64,000 nt of DNA from Syntrophothermus lipocalidus DSM 12680 (GTDB lineage Bacteria > Bacillota > Syntrophomonadia > Syntrophomonadales > Syntrophothermaceae), in the NCBI RefSeq assembly GCF_000092405.1, contig NC_014220.1, positions 1,364,001 to 1,428,000 on the forward strand, given 5' to 3'. The notes under the pieces are model-generated. The model ran no database searches and was not told the DNA's origin. It saw nothing but the letters and a program-made list of their open reading frames with translations. The translations under genes were made by a program, and so were the position numbers. This document shows, in pieces, positions 27,501 to 37,064 of the stretch (position 1 is its first letter; every line of letters starts with the position of its first letter).

Positions 27501-30500
27501 CCGTGTTTCAATCCCACTATGGTTCGATTGGATCCGTATCCACTTCTGTAGAGGAGGCGACTTTTGATGCGTTTCAATCCCACTATGGTTCGATTGGATC
27601 CGATATATTGATGAAGGTAAAGCGCAACTAGTTAAGTTTCAATCCCACTATGGTTCGATTGGATCACACTTACTACCGTCTTTTTCGTGATCCTCGCTTC
27701 CGTTTCAATCCCACTATGGTTCGATTGGATCCAAAGATGGAGCTTCCCAGTATTCTTTGACCACAGCGGTTTCAATCCCACTATGGTTCGATTGGATCAG
27801 CGGTGAACCGCGAAATTAGATACAGTATCGACTGTTTCAATCCCACTATGGTTCGATTGGATCTTGGAAGATAGGCCAGTACTACAGAGGACTGGTTGAG
27901 TTTCAATCCCACTATGGTTCGATTGGATCGCAGAATGGCACTGTATGACGCTTACAGTGCCGTATGTTTCAATCCCACTATGGTTCGATTGGATCGCGCC
28001 GCGCTTCTGATATCATAATAACACGCCGCGTGTTTCAATCCCACTATGGTTCGATTGGATCTTACCAATTTCTGGTTGGCATGATTCTTGCTACTAACGT
28101 TTCAATCCCACTATGGTTCGATTGGATCTTGATCGGGTGTGCCTCCGGGCGTTGCTTTGTACGTTTCAATCCCACTATGGTTCGATTGGATCTATTGTGG
28201 CAGGAGTGGGCTATAAATGACTTTACAGGTTTCAATCCCACTATGGTTCGATTGGATCGGAGTTGCCAGCGGAGAAACAAGGCAAACTCCATCGAGTGTT
28301 TCAATCCCACTATGGTTCGATTGGATCGAGTATAGATATTTTTGATGCGATTGTCGACTTCTAGTTTCAATCCCACTATGGTTCGATTGGATCTCCGTCC
28401 ATTCCCTATCCCAGCATGGTGGCGACGTGTTTCAATCCCACTATGGTTCGATTGGATCGCAGGGCGGCAGTAGCGGTCACTCCCTGATTGTGGGTTTCAA
28501 TCCCACTATGGTTCGATTGGATCTTTCGTGCGGCTAATGCCCATTTTTGGTAATCACCAGGTTTCAATCCCACTATGGTTCGATTGGATCCTGAAAGAGG
28601 GGAGGAAGCTCCCCCAAATAACAAAAGTTTCAATCCCACTATGGTTCGATTGGATCCTGGCGTCCTCTTCATCTGTGAAGATGAGTAGCTCAGTTTCAAT
28701 CCCACTATGGTTCGATTGGATCCCTTGCCGGGGGCTTAAAGCCCCTCACGCATACACGGTTTCAATCCCACTATGGTTCGATTGGATCTTCCCACTCTCT
28801 CAGCCCAGGTAAATAGGAATTCACGTTTCAATCCCACTATGGTTCGATTGGATCCTGAAGCTGGGAAATTCTACCTTCTGGATGGTTTTCTGTTTCAATC
28901 CCACTATGGTTCGATTGGATCTTTGATGCAATAGACGACACCCTTTCCTTCTTGTGCGTTTCAATCCCACTATGGTTCGATTGGATCCCACGAGCACACG
29001 CACGAAGTCGGAGCTAGGACGTTAGTTTCAATCCCACTATGGTTCGATTGGATCTCGATATCCGCAACTACGGGCTCATTCTTCTTATGGTTTCAATCCC
29101 ACTATGGTTCGATTGGATCGTCGAGGAAAGTGAAATTAGAAATCGAAATTGACGAGTTTCAATCCCACTATGGTTCGATTGGATCCTGCTGAGATACCCA
29201 GAGCTATTGCCAGGTGAGTCTTGCGTTTCAATCCCACTATGGTTCGATTGGATCCCAAAAGAGCCGTGGTCATTTTTTCATCACCGAAGATTGTTTCAAT
29301 CCCACTATGGTTCGATTGGATCCAAGAAGCATAACCGAGCTATATTGGGATGCCCGTTAGTTTCAATCCCACTATGGTTCGATTGGATCCCTCATACCCG
29401 CATAGGCGGAAGCATTCGCATACCCAGTTTCAATCCCACTATGGTTCGATTGGATCTTATTTGCTAGCAGGAAAGGAGGGAAACCAATCACAGTTTCAAT
29501 CCCACTATGGTTCGATTGGATCCTCATCTCCTCGCTCGCTCCCGTGACCTTTTTAATGGTTTCAATCCCACTATGGTTCGATTGGATCTATTCCTTCGCC
29601 GCCGGATTACAGAGACTATGCTTAGTTTCAATCCCACTATGGTTCGATTGGATCCTGCGCTTTTTGCTTACACGATTATGAATGTGAACCGTTTCAATCC
29701 CACTATGGTTCGATTGGATCTGCGAAAGGGAGGACTAAAGGTGGAAGTCAGACTTCGTTTCAATCCCACTATGGTTCGATTGGATCCAAGAAGTTCCGGG
29801 AGGTGCTATGAATGGGCGAAGAAGTTTCAATCCCACTATGGTTCGATTGGATCTCTTTCGGCCAACTGTGTAACTTCGGAGAAAATATGTTTCAATCCCA
29901 CTATGGTTCGATTGGATCACTCATACGCGGTCCTCATGGATGACGACCTGCGAGGTTTCAATCCCACTATGGTTCGATTGGATCTCTGTTGGGCCTTATC
30001 TTTACTTCATATCCGATGAGTTTCAATCCCACTATGGTTCGATTGGATCACCTCGTTCACATACCCTTTGATGTGTACCCGGCAGTTTCAATCCCACTAT
30101 GGTTCGATTGGATCGGCTGTAATCTTTGTTTGGCCTGGTCATAATCCTCCGTTTCAATCCCACTATGGTTCGATTGGATCCCATTAGCCCCGCAAATCCC
30201 TTTGGTTTTTCCTCAAGTTTCAATCCCACTATGGTTCGATTGGATCATGGCAATCCTAGCTTATTCGGCGTACAGAGCAGAAGTTTCAATCCCACTATGG
30301 TTCGATTGGATCTTAAAGGGGGTCGCGATGCTTCTCCTGTCGTGCTCGTTTCAATCCCACTATGGTTCGATTGGATCAAAAAGACGGCTACTGCCTTGAG
30401 TGTTATATAGAGTGTTTCAATCCCACTATGGTTCGATTGGATCTCTGGCTATGGGGGAACGTCCTGGGCCCGAATAGCAGTTTCAATCCCACTATGGTTC

Positions 30501-31709
30501 GATTGGATCCTTGTTCGAACACCTCCTGGATGGTCTTTTTGGTGTGGTTTCAATCCCACTATGGTTCGATTGGATCAAAAGCCAACCTTGAGTTCGTAAA
30601 GATACTGAAGCTCGTTTCAATCCCACTATGGTTCGATTGGATCCCGGGCAACTGCTGTTTTTAGATTGTCGTATACGAGTTTCAATCCCACTATGGTTCG
30701 ATTGGATCGCTTCCTGTTCTTTGCGGTTCTTCCCCTGCAACACCGTTTCAATCCCACTATGGTTCGATTGGATCGCCCAATACAATCCACAGCAGTTTCT
30801 CCCTGTGCTGGGTTTCAATCCCACTATGGTTCGATTGGATCGCCGTAGAATAAGCGATATTCTAAAACTGCAAGTCAGTTTCAATCCCACTATGGTTCGA
30901 TTGGATCAAAAATGCAGAGGTTGAGAGGGAAGCCGAAAAGACAGTTTCAATCCCACTATGGTTCGATTGGATCTTCTACAGTTTGCTCGATATGCAGACG
31001 ATCATAAAAGTTTCAATCCCACTATGGTTCGATTGGATCCCCCTCCTCTCCTCTCCTCCTGCTCACTCGCTCGAGGTTTCAATCCCACTATGGTTCGATT
31101 GGATCCCCCTCCTCTCCTCTCCTCCTGTCCATTCGAGATAGGTTTCAATCCCACTATGGTTCGATTGGATCTGGCTATCAGGTTTATTACCGATGTATGC
31201 GAAAGGGGTTTCAATCCCACTATGGTTCGATTGGATCTAAACTAAGCGAACAAAGCACGTTAAGCCAATCAGAGTTTCAATCCCACTATGGTTCGATTGG
31301 ATCCTGGCAGCCTACTATGCCGGATTTGACAGCATTAGAAGTTTCAATCCCACTATGGTTCGATTGGATCCTCCTAACCTAGGCCAGAGAGAGGAGACTG
31401 AAAGAGGTTTCAATCCCACTATGGTTCGATTGGATCTAAGATCCGTTACCATGGTCCACGGTGCCGGTCTCCGGTTTCAATCCCACTATGGTTCGATTGG
31501 ATCCATCAAGTCACACGAGCCGGGCTTGCTCTGTTGCGCGTCCTTGGTTTCAATCCCACTATGGTTCGATTGGATCTGCCCAGGCTTTAATTCGGAGGTG
31601 GGAAGAAACAAAGTTTCAATCCCACTATGGTTCGATTGGATCAGAATCAAATTCTCAGGTCAAAAAGTCTGTGTCATTTGTTTCAATCCCACTATGGTTC
31701 GATTGGATC
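21583..31709 (-). CRISPR. CRISPR array, 153 repeats and 152 spacers
   Basis: A 30-bp repeat (plus strand begins GTTTCAATCC and ends TTCGATTGGATC) recurs 153 times by direct count, with spacers of mostly 35-38 bases (range 32 to 42). On the minus strand the repeat ends in ATTGAAAC, the standard 5' handle of Cas6-processed crRNAs. Together with the leader at 31710 and the decayed repeat at 21517, this fixes transcription on the minus strand. Only one internal variant was noticed (GTTTCAGTCC at 21717, third from the old end). The array is adjacent to cas6 of the type I-B operon and probably also serves the type III-B operon, which has no array or Cas6 of its own. New spacers enter at the 31709 side. 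Confidence 0.98.
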
Positions 31710-31926
31710 CAAGCCAAAAACCCGCATTTTTTAAGCGTTGCTCCGATTGTTCCTGCAGTCGATCCCCGATCACCGGTTTGTGCCAGGAGATCGACTGCAC
31801 ATGTCAAAGGCCAAATTTACCATGTCTACGGCACTTTCACGTTAGGCAACTTTAAGTCTCACCTTCGTTTGCCTCAAAGCATGTTCGATCGACTGCAATT
31901 ATACCACATCTCCACATACGATTTAA
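31710..31926 (-). promoter_or_regulatory. CRISPR leader with pre-crRNA promoter
   Basis: The leader lies between the newest repeat and cas6. On the minus strand it has a -10 TATAAT (31898-31903) and a -35 TTAAAT (31921-31926) with 17-base spacing, the -35 overlapping the cas6 stop codon. The motif GATCGACTGC occurs in direct orientation at 31789-31798 and 31887-31896, and inverted (GCAGTCGATC) at 31755-31764. These may be binding sites for adaptation or regulatory proteins. The promoter is closely similar to that of the type III operon at 50438-50476. Confidence 0.7.
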
Positions 31927-32699
31927 CACTTCTTACCCTGCTTCGTTCCCTCCTTGCCTTTCTGCTCAACAACTCGGAACATGCCAAATCCCTGGCTGTT
32001 ACGTTCCCCCAGGCCAGCCTCGTACGCGAGTGCGAACAGTTTTTCTGCTCCCATGATGATAAAACTTCCTTCATATCCACGAACCCAGGTGCCTTGAGCT
32101 TCGAAAAGCCGGGATTTCCAGTTTCCAATAACCTCAAACTTCATTTCATCCGTATGCACAACTGATAATCCTAGTGCGACTGCTTTACGCCTCAGGTTAT
32201 CCTCCACCACCCTCCAGAAATCAGGCTCCGAAGGCAACAAAAACCGCTTGTGCAATTTCCTATTCCTAACAATACCGGTGGAGGCAATCAAAGGCGAAAT
32301 CATCTCGCATAATACTCGTCCTGTAAATTCTGGAACGGGCTCTGCCTCGATTTTTTTTATCCTCAACTCCACGCCGCCTATCAGTGCTGTCCCTTCCTTC
32401 AGCATAGTGGCAGCCAATGCTTCCATCGCAGGGCTCAATGGTGAAGATACCCACCAGTGAAAGGGCGGTTGCAGAATCAGACCATCGTCTATCCCAGCCG
32501 CCTTTTTAGGAAACAAGCGGGAAAAAACCAACATCTTGTACTTGTGATCCTCCACTACAAAACCCTGCTCGTGTAAAAATACCCCAACGTCTGGATAGGT
32601 CCTGGTAATGGCTGCATACAAGTATCCGTGCAATAGGTGCAAGTAGTTCCAGGGCAGCTTAATAGGACCATCAGAACTAAAGATTACGTGCAACCTCAT
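31923..32699 (-). CDS. cas6: Cas6 pre-crRNA endoribonuclease
   Basis: 258 residues, with the start ATG overlapping the stop of a small upstream ORF and GGGGGG nine bases before it. The RAMP fold is indicated by MRLHVIFSSDGPIKLPWNY at the front and the C-terminal glycine-rich loop GLGERNSQGFGMFRVVE. LHGYLYAAI contains a His near residue 24 at the usual place of a catalytic His. It cuts the repeat transcript to leave the AUUGAAAC handle. It is the last gene before the leader and the only cas6 in the window, so it should feed both the I-B and III-B complexes. Confidence 0.92.
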   Translation of the reverse strand: MRLHVIFSSDGPIKLPWNYLHLLHGYLYAAITRTYPDVGVFLHEQGFVVEDHKYKMLVFSRLFPKKAAGIDDGLILQPPFHWWVSSPLSPAMEALAATMLKEGTALIGGVELRIKKIEAEPVPEFTGRVLCEMISPLIASTGIVRNRKLHKRFLLPSEPDFWRVVEDNLRRKAVALGLSVVHTDEMKFEVIGNWKSRLFEAQGTWVRGYEGSFIIMGAEKLFALAYEAGLGERNSQGFGMFRVVEQKGKEGTKQGKKC

Positions 32700-32893
32700 G
32701 CCACTATCCCCCCGATTAAGAAACCAACCCCCAAAAACGACAGGAAGATGACAAGCTCTCTTACACGGTTGTCCCGAACCACGTCCTCACTTTCAACAGA
32801 GCAACCAAAGACCAAACCATCAAACCTGCAGTGGACAGTATAGTTCCTTCGTTCACCGCCCGCAACCGCAAATGTGTGAAAGTACAGAGGCAT
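32696..32893 (-). CDS. Small putative membrane protein between cas2 and cas6
   Basis: 65 residues: a polar N-terminal half (FHTFAVAGGERRNYTVHCRF) and a C-terminal hydrophobic helix (LVIFLSFLGVGFLIGGIVA). Its stop overlaps the cas6 start (ATGA), which suggests translational coupling, and GGTGG lies upstream of its ATG. It is not a known Cas protein. It could be a genuine accessory protein, a short coupling leader, or a chance frame over the internal promoter noted here. Confidence 0.35.
   Translation of the reverse strand: MPLYFHTFAVAGGERRNYTVHCRFDGLVFGCSVESEDVVRDNRVRELVIFLSFLGVGFLIGGIVA
32837..32865 (-). promoter_or_regulatory. Possible internal promoter for cas6
   Basis: On the minus strand TTGCGG (32860-32865) and TATACT (32837-32842) are spaced by 17 bases, upstream of cas6. 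It lies inside the small ORF between cas2 and cas6. If real, cas6 could be made independently of the long operon. Confidence 0.35.
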
Positions 32894-32917
32894 TTCTCAT
32901 GCTTCCACCATCGTTGC

Positions 32918-33184
32918 CTAGTCCAGTATCTGTGCTATCGGCGCCTTTTCTATTCCCAATACCTGTTTTTTTAGGTATTTCTCATGAGGCAAACAATAGA
33001 TGTATATGCTATCGTATTCCTCGTCCACGAGCTTGTGGAGCCCTTGCTTTATACGCTCTAGCTGGGCCTCGGTCACTTCTCCTTCGAAAACACTGTTTTG
33101 AACCCAGTGTAGAAAGCGTCTCAGGTACTGGCATACTTTGGCGACTCTTTCCTGTTCTACATCATAAACAATTACCACGTACAT
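32918..33184 (-). CDS. cas2: Cas2 adaptation protein
   Basis: 88 residues from the ATG at 33184 (MYVVIVYDVEQERVAKVCQY). A GTG five codons earlier is possible but the ATG fits the family better. The ferredoxin-like Cas2 fold is clear: first strand with YVVIVYDV containing the metal-site Asp, then LRRFLHWVQNSVFEGEVTEAQ, and DSIYIYCLP. Cas2 dimerises and bridges two Cas1 dimers in spacer integration. It is directly downstream of cas1. Confidence 0.95.
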   Translation of the reverse strand: MYVVIVYDVEQERVAKVCQYLRRFLHWVQNSVFEGEVTEAQLERIKQGLHKLVDEEYDSIYIYCLPHEKYLKKQVLGIEKAPIAQILD

Positions 33185-33189
33185 CTCAG

Positions 33190-34209
33190 CTACCACCACG
33201 CTCTTAGGGACCTGTATGGCTCCATACCCGTAAGGTGCCGGATTATCTTATAGGCCTCCAGCCGTATCATGTGGCGATACGACACTTTACGCTTGAGCAC
33301 GCGGTGATAAACGGTCGTTTGCCATGTTTCTTCCATCTCGCGAAGAACTCTCTTCCTCGCGTCTTCTGTCATATATATCGCTGGAGCGTCCCCCACTCCC
33401 ACGAAGTCCTTTTCGCTGATCACTCCCTTATTCAATAATCGAAATAAAACCCGGTCCCCAACCAGAGGTTTAAATACCTCGGCAACATCCAAAGCCAGAG
33501 AAAACCGTCTGTGCGAAGGCTCATGTAGGTAGCTGATAGTTGGGTTAAGCTGAGTCACGTATATCTGAGAAAGCGTTGCCGTGTAAACCAAAGTGTTGAC
33601 AAATGACATCAAGGCGTTAAGCATGCTGTTTGGAGGCCGCCTAACCCGCTTTTCGAATTCCTCTTCCACATCCACGATCTCGTTGAAAGCATGGTAGTAA
33701 GCCTCACGTGCCCTGCCTTCTTCCCGCATCAGTTCGGGGATACTTTTGCACGATTCGAGCCTGGCCATGCACTCCTCAATCACCTTTACGCAGTCACTCA
33801 CCGGTTTTCCCCTGGTCTTGTAGTAGTTTAGGTTCCTCCTAATGTGAAAAAGAGCGCTGGCAACAAATTCACGGGCGATGGTGAGCCGTCTTTCAAGGTC
33901 CAAGTAATGCTCTACCTGTTTCACGAGCAAATGCCCGCTGACGTTTGATTCTCGCGGATAGAAACTGCCCGTGTAGAAACCATAGTAATTAAAGCAGTGA
34001 ACCACTATTCCGTTCTGGGCAAGGAAGTTGAGAAGCTTAGTATTCAGATCCACCTCGCCGAAAAGATATATGTCGTCCACACCTTCGATAGGAATAGCTT
34101 GACGATTGACTTTCGCTTCCTCGGCTTCTTGTTCGAGATACAGTGTGTTTTGCCGTCGACGCAGACGCCCGCTACGCAAAATGTAGTAAGTGCGCCCCAC
34201 AGCCTTCAC
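33190..34209 (-). CDS. cas1: Cas1 integrase (type I-B)
   Basis: 339 residues, the normal length for type I-B Cas1. The N-terminal beta-domain (TYYILRSGRLRRRQNTLYLE, DDIYLFGEVDLNTKLLNFLA) is followed by the helical catalytic domain, with SYLHEPSHRRFSLALDVAEVFKP holding the His and Asp ligands. It inserts new spacers beside the leader together with Cas2, and Cas4 trims them. The stop lies just before the cas2 start, so the two are co-translated. Confidence 0.95.
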   Translation of the reverse strand: MKAVGRTYYILRSGRLRRRQNTLYLEQEAEEAKVNRQAIPIEGVDDIYLFGEVDLNTKLLNFLAQNGIVVHCFNYYGFYTGSFYPRESNVSGHLLVKQVEHYLDLERRLTIAREFVASALFHIRRNLNYYKTRGKPVSDCVKVIEECMARLESCKSIPELMREEGRAREAYYHAFNEIVDVEEEFEKRVRRPPNSMLNALMSFVNTLVYTATLSQIYVTQLNPTISYLHEPSHRRFSLALDVAEVFKPLVGDRVLFRLLNKGVISEKDFVGVGDAPAIYMTEDARKRVLREMEETWQTTVYHRVLKRKVSYRHMIRLEAYKIIRHLTGMEPYRSLRAWW

Positions 34210-34228
34210 CTAGCCTTTACTATAATCG

Positions 34229-34768
34229 TTACCCCCAGCACAATTCACAGTAGGCACAAACACGGCAGACCGTGGTAAAGTCTGCCTCAGGTGGTGAATC
34301 CATGGCTTCAATAGTTGCGATGCTGCGCAACGCTTCCATGATCGCAGATTCTATCTCTGGTGAGAGACTCACCTGTTCTTTTTTTCTCTCTTTTGGAAAC
34401 CGTAGCTCCCCTGTGAGATCGCCAGCACCCATTCGTCTGAGGTAATACAAGTAATAAGACACCTGGAGCAACGCGGCTTCTTTGAATTTGCGAGAGTACT
34501 TCACTTCCAGTATCTTGCTCTCCGCTTCGATGACATCAATCTTGATGAGATCATCCAAGAGCACTTCCCGGCGAACAAGGTCAGGATAGGCTTGTTCATG
34601 CAAAAGCCGACCGAGGGTAACACGCTCGGAGAGAGGCTCCATTCGTAGACCTTTGCTATAAAGCCAAACCTTACGTTTGCAGACTGCCCAATAGTTGATC
34701 TTGATGCCGTTTGTCCGCAACCTTTCGAATTCTTCATCGTTGATGCTCTCAAGCGATAAACTGGACAT
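34229..34768 (-). CDS. cas4: Cas4 exonuclease
   Basis: 179 residues from the ATG at 34768 (GAGGAG upstream). A TTG three codons earlier is the longer alternative. The iron-sulfur ligands are visible as one Cys near the front (YWAVCKRKVWLYSKGL) and three near the end (CRVCAYCELC). The RecB-type nuclease core includes LHEQAYPDL and EVKYSRK. Cas4 processes prespacers and selects their PAM end. The gene overlaps the cas3 stop by 20 bases. Confidence 0.94.
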   Translation of the reverse strand: MSSLSLESINDEEFERLRTNGIKINYWAVCKRKVWLYSKGLRMEPLSERVTLGRLLHEQAYPDLVRREVLLDDLIKIDVIEAESKILEVKYSRKFKEAALLQVSYYLYYLRRMGAGDLTGELRFPKERKKEQVSLSPEIESAIMEALRSIATIEAMDSPPEADFTTVCRVCAYCELCWG

Positions 34769-37031
34769 CCAGGTCAATCTCCTCAGGAAGCAACCCTAGC
34801 CCTCGATCATAGGCAACATCAGCCACGAGAGTACCATCATTCAGCCGCGTAAGCCTTCCCGCCTTGTTCAGCTTCCAAAACGTCCCAATTGGAATCGGCA
34901 CCAGGAGCTGAGCAGCCAGGAGGTACTGCTTGTGGCTCCGGTACTGGTCATATTCCTCGAATAGGGCGCGGGGCAGGATTTCCACACCCTGGAACATATC
35001 ATAGAACTGCTCCCCTGTTTCAGGAGAATTATTAAGCGGGCGCAGAGCCTTCAGCACGTTGCGGAAAGCGCTCTGGGCTGACCGAAACCGGTCTAGTTCT
35101 TTTTCGGTCCAGCCGTTTTTGTAAACACTAAGAACCCAGTCTCTGGCCAGTTCTACTGAGAGTTCCGCTTCGTCAGCGGGGGCGGTATTCAAAGTAGCCT
35201 CCAGGCGTTCCAGGTCATACACCCACCGCAGTTTGTTTGCATTATACCCACGGGCTACGTGGACCTCGACTCCCCCAGGATGCTCGCCATAACGGTTGAC
35301 CCGCCCGAAGCGCTGCAAGAGATCGTCTACCGGAGCTAATTCCGTAAAAATCGTATCGAAACTGACGTCCAGAGAGACTTCTACCACTTGGGTTGCAACT
35401 AAGACGCGCACGTTTGTGAAACTCAGACCTCCCAAAGATCCTATGATCTCTCTTTCCAAAGCGACGCGATCACGACGGGTAAAACGACTATGCAGAAGGT
35501 AAACATCCTGGATCTTACCCTTCAAACTGCGATACAATTCTTGGGCCTGAGCCACGCGGTTGGCTACAACCAGCACCCGATTCCGACCTTTTGCTGCTTT
35601 TACGATATCGGGGATTAAATCGTCTAGCGATTCCTCGTGCCACCGCAAGCGGTGGCGTGCTTGCGCGAGAAGTTTGCGCGTCCATGGATCCTTTTCATCC
35701 CGGGTAATCCCGTATTCACGAACCGTTTCTCCCAAAGCTTCTTCTAATATGGACTTGAGAAAAGGCGGAAACGTAGCGCTCATGAAGAAACAGCGCCCAC
35801 CAATCTGCCTTAGCACCCTAACCATCTCCGCAATGAGCGCCGCGGTGTGGGCATCGTAAGCATGGATTTCATCGAAGACGAACAAACCACCTATCATTTC
35901 ACTCAGCCCGATTTCAAACCGCGGGATACCGAAAAACCACTTCAGCAGCTGGAAAGGCGTGCCGACTTTAAGAGGCTTGTGTACCAAACGGTTGAGCTCC
36001 GTTTCGGTTTTAGCCAACCGGGCTGCAGTTTCGTAATCACCGCTCACTTCGAAGTGTTCGCGAAACGCGTAATCGAGAGCCCGCGAATGCACAACCCCAA
36101 CGTATTCCTGCCCTAATGCTTTTTCTAAAGTCTGGGCCATCGCCTCAATGCTGGCCTGGTAAGGCAAAAGATAGAAAACGCGTTCTCCGTGTTTCCGGTT
36201 ATTCTCGAGCCACAGCATTGCGGCCAGGGTCTTCCCCGACCCGGTGGGAGCCTCTAAAAAAGCGTGTCCTGTATGGCTGGCCAGGCGCTGCTGAAATGGC
36301 CGCACAGCAGGTGGTTTCGGAAATCGCGGCAGTACATCATTGAAATTGCCTACACCCGCGCTCACAGCATGATCGGCAGCCATAAGCCAGCCCCTGGCCA
36401 AAAGCAACTCATTCGCTCTTGTATCCGCAAACATCTCAATACCTTCGATTTCATCCTTCAAACGCTCTACCCACATATCGGGAGCCACAAGTTCCTCCGG
36501 CTTTTCGGGGAAAACTATGTGCTGAAGCTCAGGCTCCTTTCCGCAAAAATTCTCTAACCATCCCCACCAAGTTGTTAATTCCCGAGCTTTTTCCGAGAAT
36601 TTCCTGAGAACCATTTCCAAAATATCCGGTTCAGGTAAGGCTACGAGGCACGCATCGTTGAGCAAGCCTGAATCGTTCAGGTCCCGGTGATGGGTGAGAA
36701 CCGCAGCTAAGGCCAGCATTTTTGTCGAGTCGTCAAGGTTTCCGCATGATAGAAGAGCCGCTGACAGCACTTCATGTCGAAATTCCCAGCGAAAGTTCCT
36801 TTCTTGAAGGCTTCTTTGAAACCCGCAGGCAGCCTTGCCCAAGTCATGGGCAAGCGCGGCAATAACCAACGCACGAGCTAGTTGCTCTGCGTTCTTCTCG
36901 CCTAGCAGCTGTTGCCAGTGGCACTTATAAGCCCTGGCCACAGATCTGACATAGTCGGCAACTTGGCGCGAGTGCAGGCTGAGGCTCGTGCTGGTTTCAC
37001 CAGACTTGGCAAAAGGCTCGTTTGCACACAT
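34749..37031 (-). CDS. cas3: Cas3 nuclease-helicase (type I-B)
   Basis: 760 residues with an N-terminal HD nuclease domain (LHSRQVADYV, AALAHDLGKAACGFQ, FRHEVLSAALL, LTHHRD). An SF2 helicase follows: LEAPTGSGKTLAAM (motif I), VFDEIHAYD (DExH box), FMSATFP (motif III), TQVVEVSLDVSFD (motif V) and LLQRFGRVNRYGE (motif VI). All key residues appear intact. It degrades target DNA recruited by Cascade. The gene lies 33 bases after cas5. Confidence 0.95.
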   Translation of the reverse strand: MCANEPFAKSGETSTSLSLHSRQVADYVRSVARAYKCHWQQLLGEKNAEQLARALVIAALAHDLGKAACGFQRSLQERNFRWEFRHEVLSAALLSCGNLDDSTKMLALAAVLTHHRDLNDSGLLNDACLVALPEPDILEMVLRKFSEKARELTTWWGWLENFCGKEPELQHIVFPEKPEELVAPDMWVERLKDEIEGIEMFADTRANELLLARGWLMAADHAVSAGVGNFNDVLPRFPKPPAVRPFQQRLASHTGHAFLEAPTGSGKTLAAMLWLENNRKHGERVFYLLPYQASIEAMAQTLEKALGQEYVGVVHSRALDYAFREHFEVSGDYETAARLAKTETELNRLVHKPLKVGTPFQLLKWFFGIPRFEIGLSEMIGGLFVFDEIHAYDAHTAALIAEMVRVLRQIGGRCFFMSATFPPFLKSILEEALGETVREYGITRDEKDPWTRKLLAQARHRLRWHEESLDDLIPDIVKAAKGRNRVLVVANRVAQAQELYRSLKGKIQDVYLLHSRFTRRDRVALEREIIGSLGGLSFTNVRVLVATQVVEVSLDVSFDTIFTELAPVDDLLQRFGRVNRYGEHPGGVEVHVARGYNANKLRWVYDLERLEATLNTAPADEAELSVELARDWVLSVYKNGWTEKELDRFRSAQSAFRNVLKALRPLNNSPETGEQFYDMFQGVEILPRALFEEYDQYRSHKQYLLAAQLLVPIPIGTFWKLNKAGRLTRLNDGTLVADVAYDRGLGLLPEEIDLDVQFIA

Positions 37032-37064
37032 GTGTTCTTACCTTCCACATCGCAAGAATTGTTT

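Noticed and set aside
21556-31855. Dozens of overlapping open frames on both strands with repeated MVRLD, IPLWFDWI, QSHYGSIGS or QSNHSGIET peptides
   Set aside because: They arise because the 30-base repeat and most spacers lack stop codons. The peptides are translations of the CRISPR repeat, not proteins.
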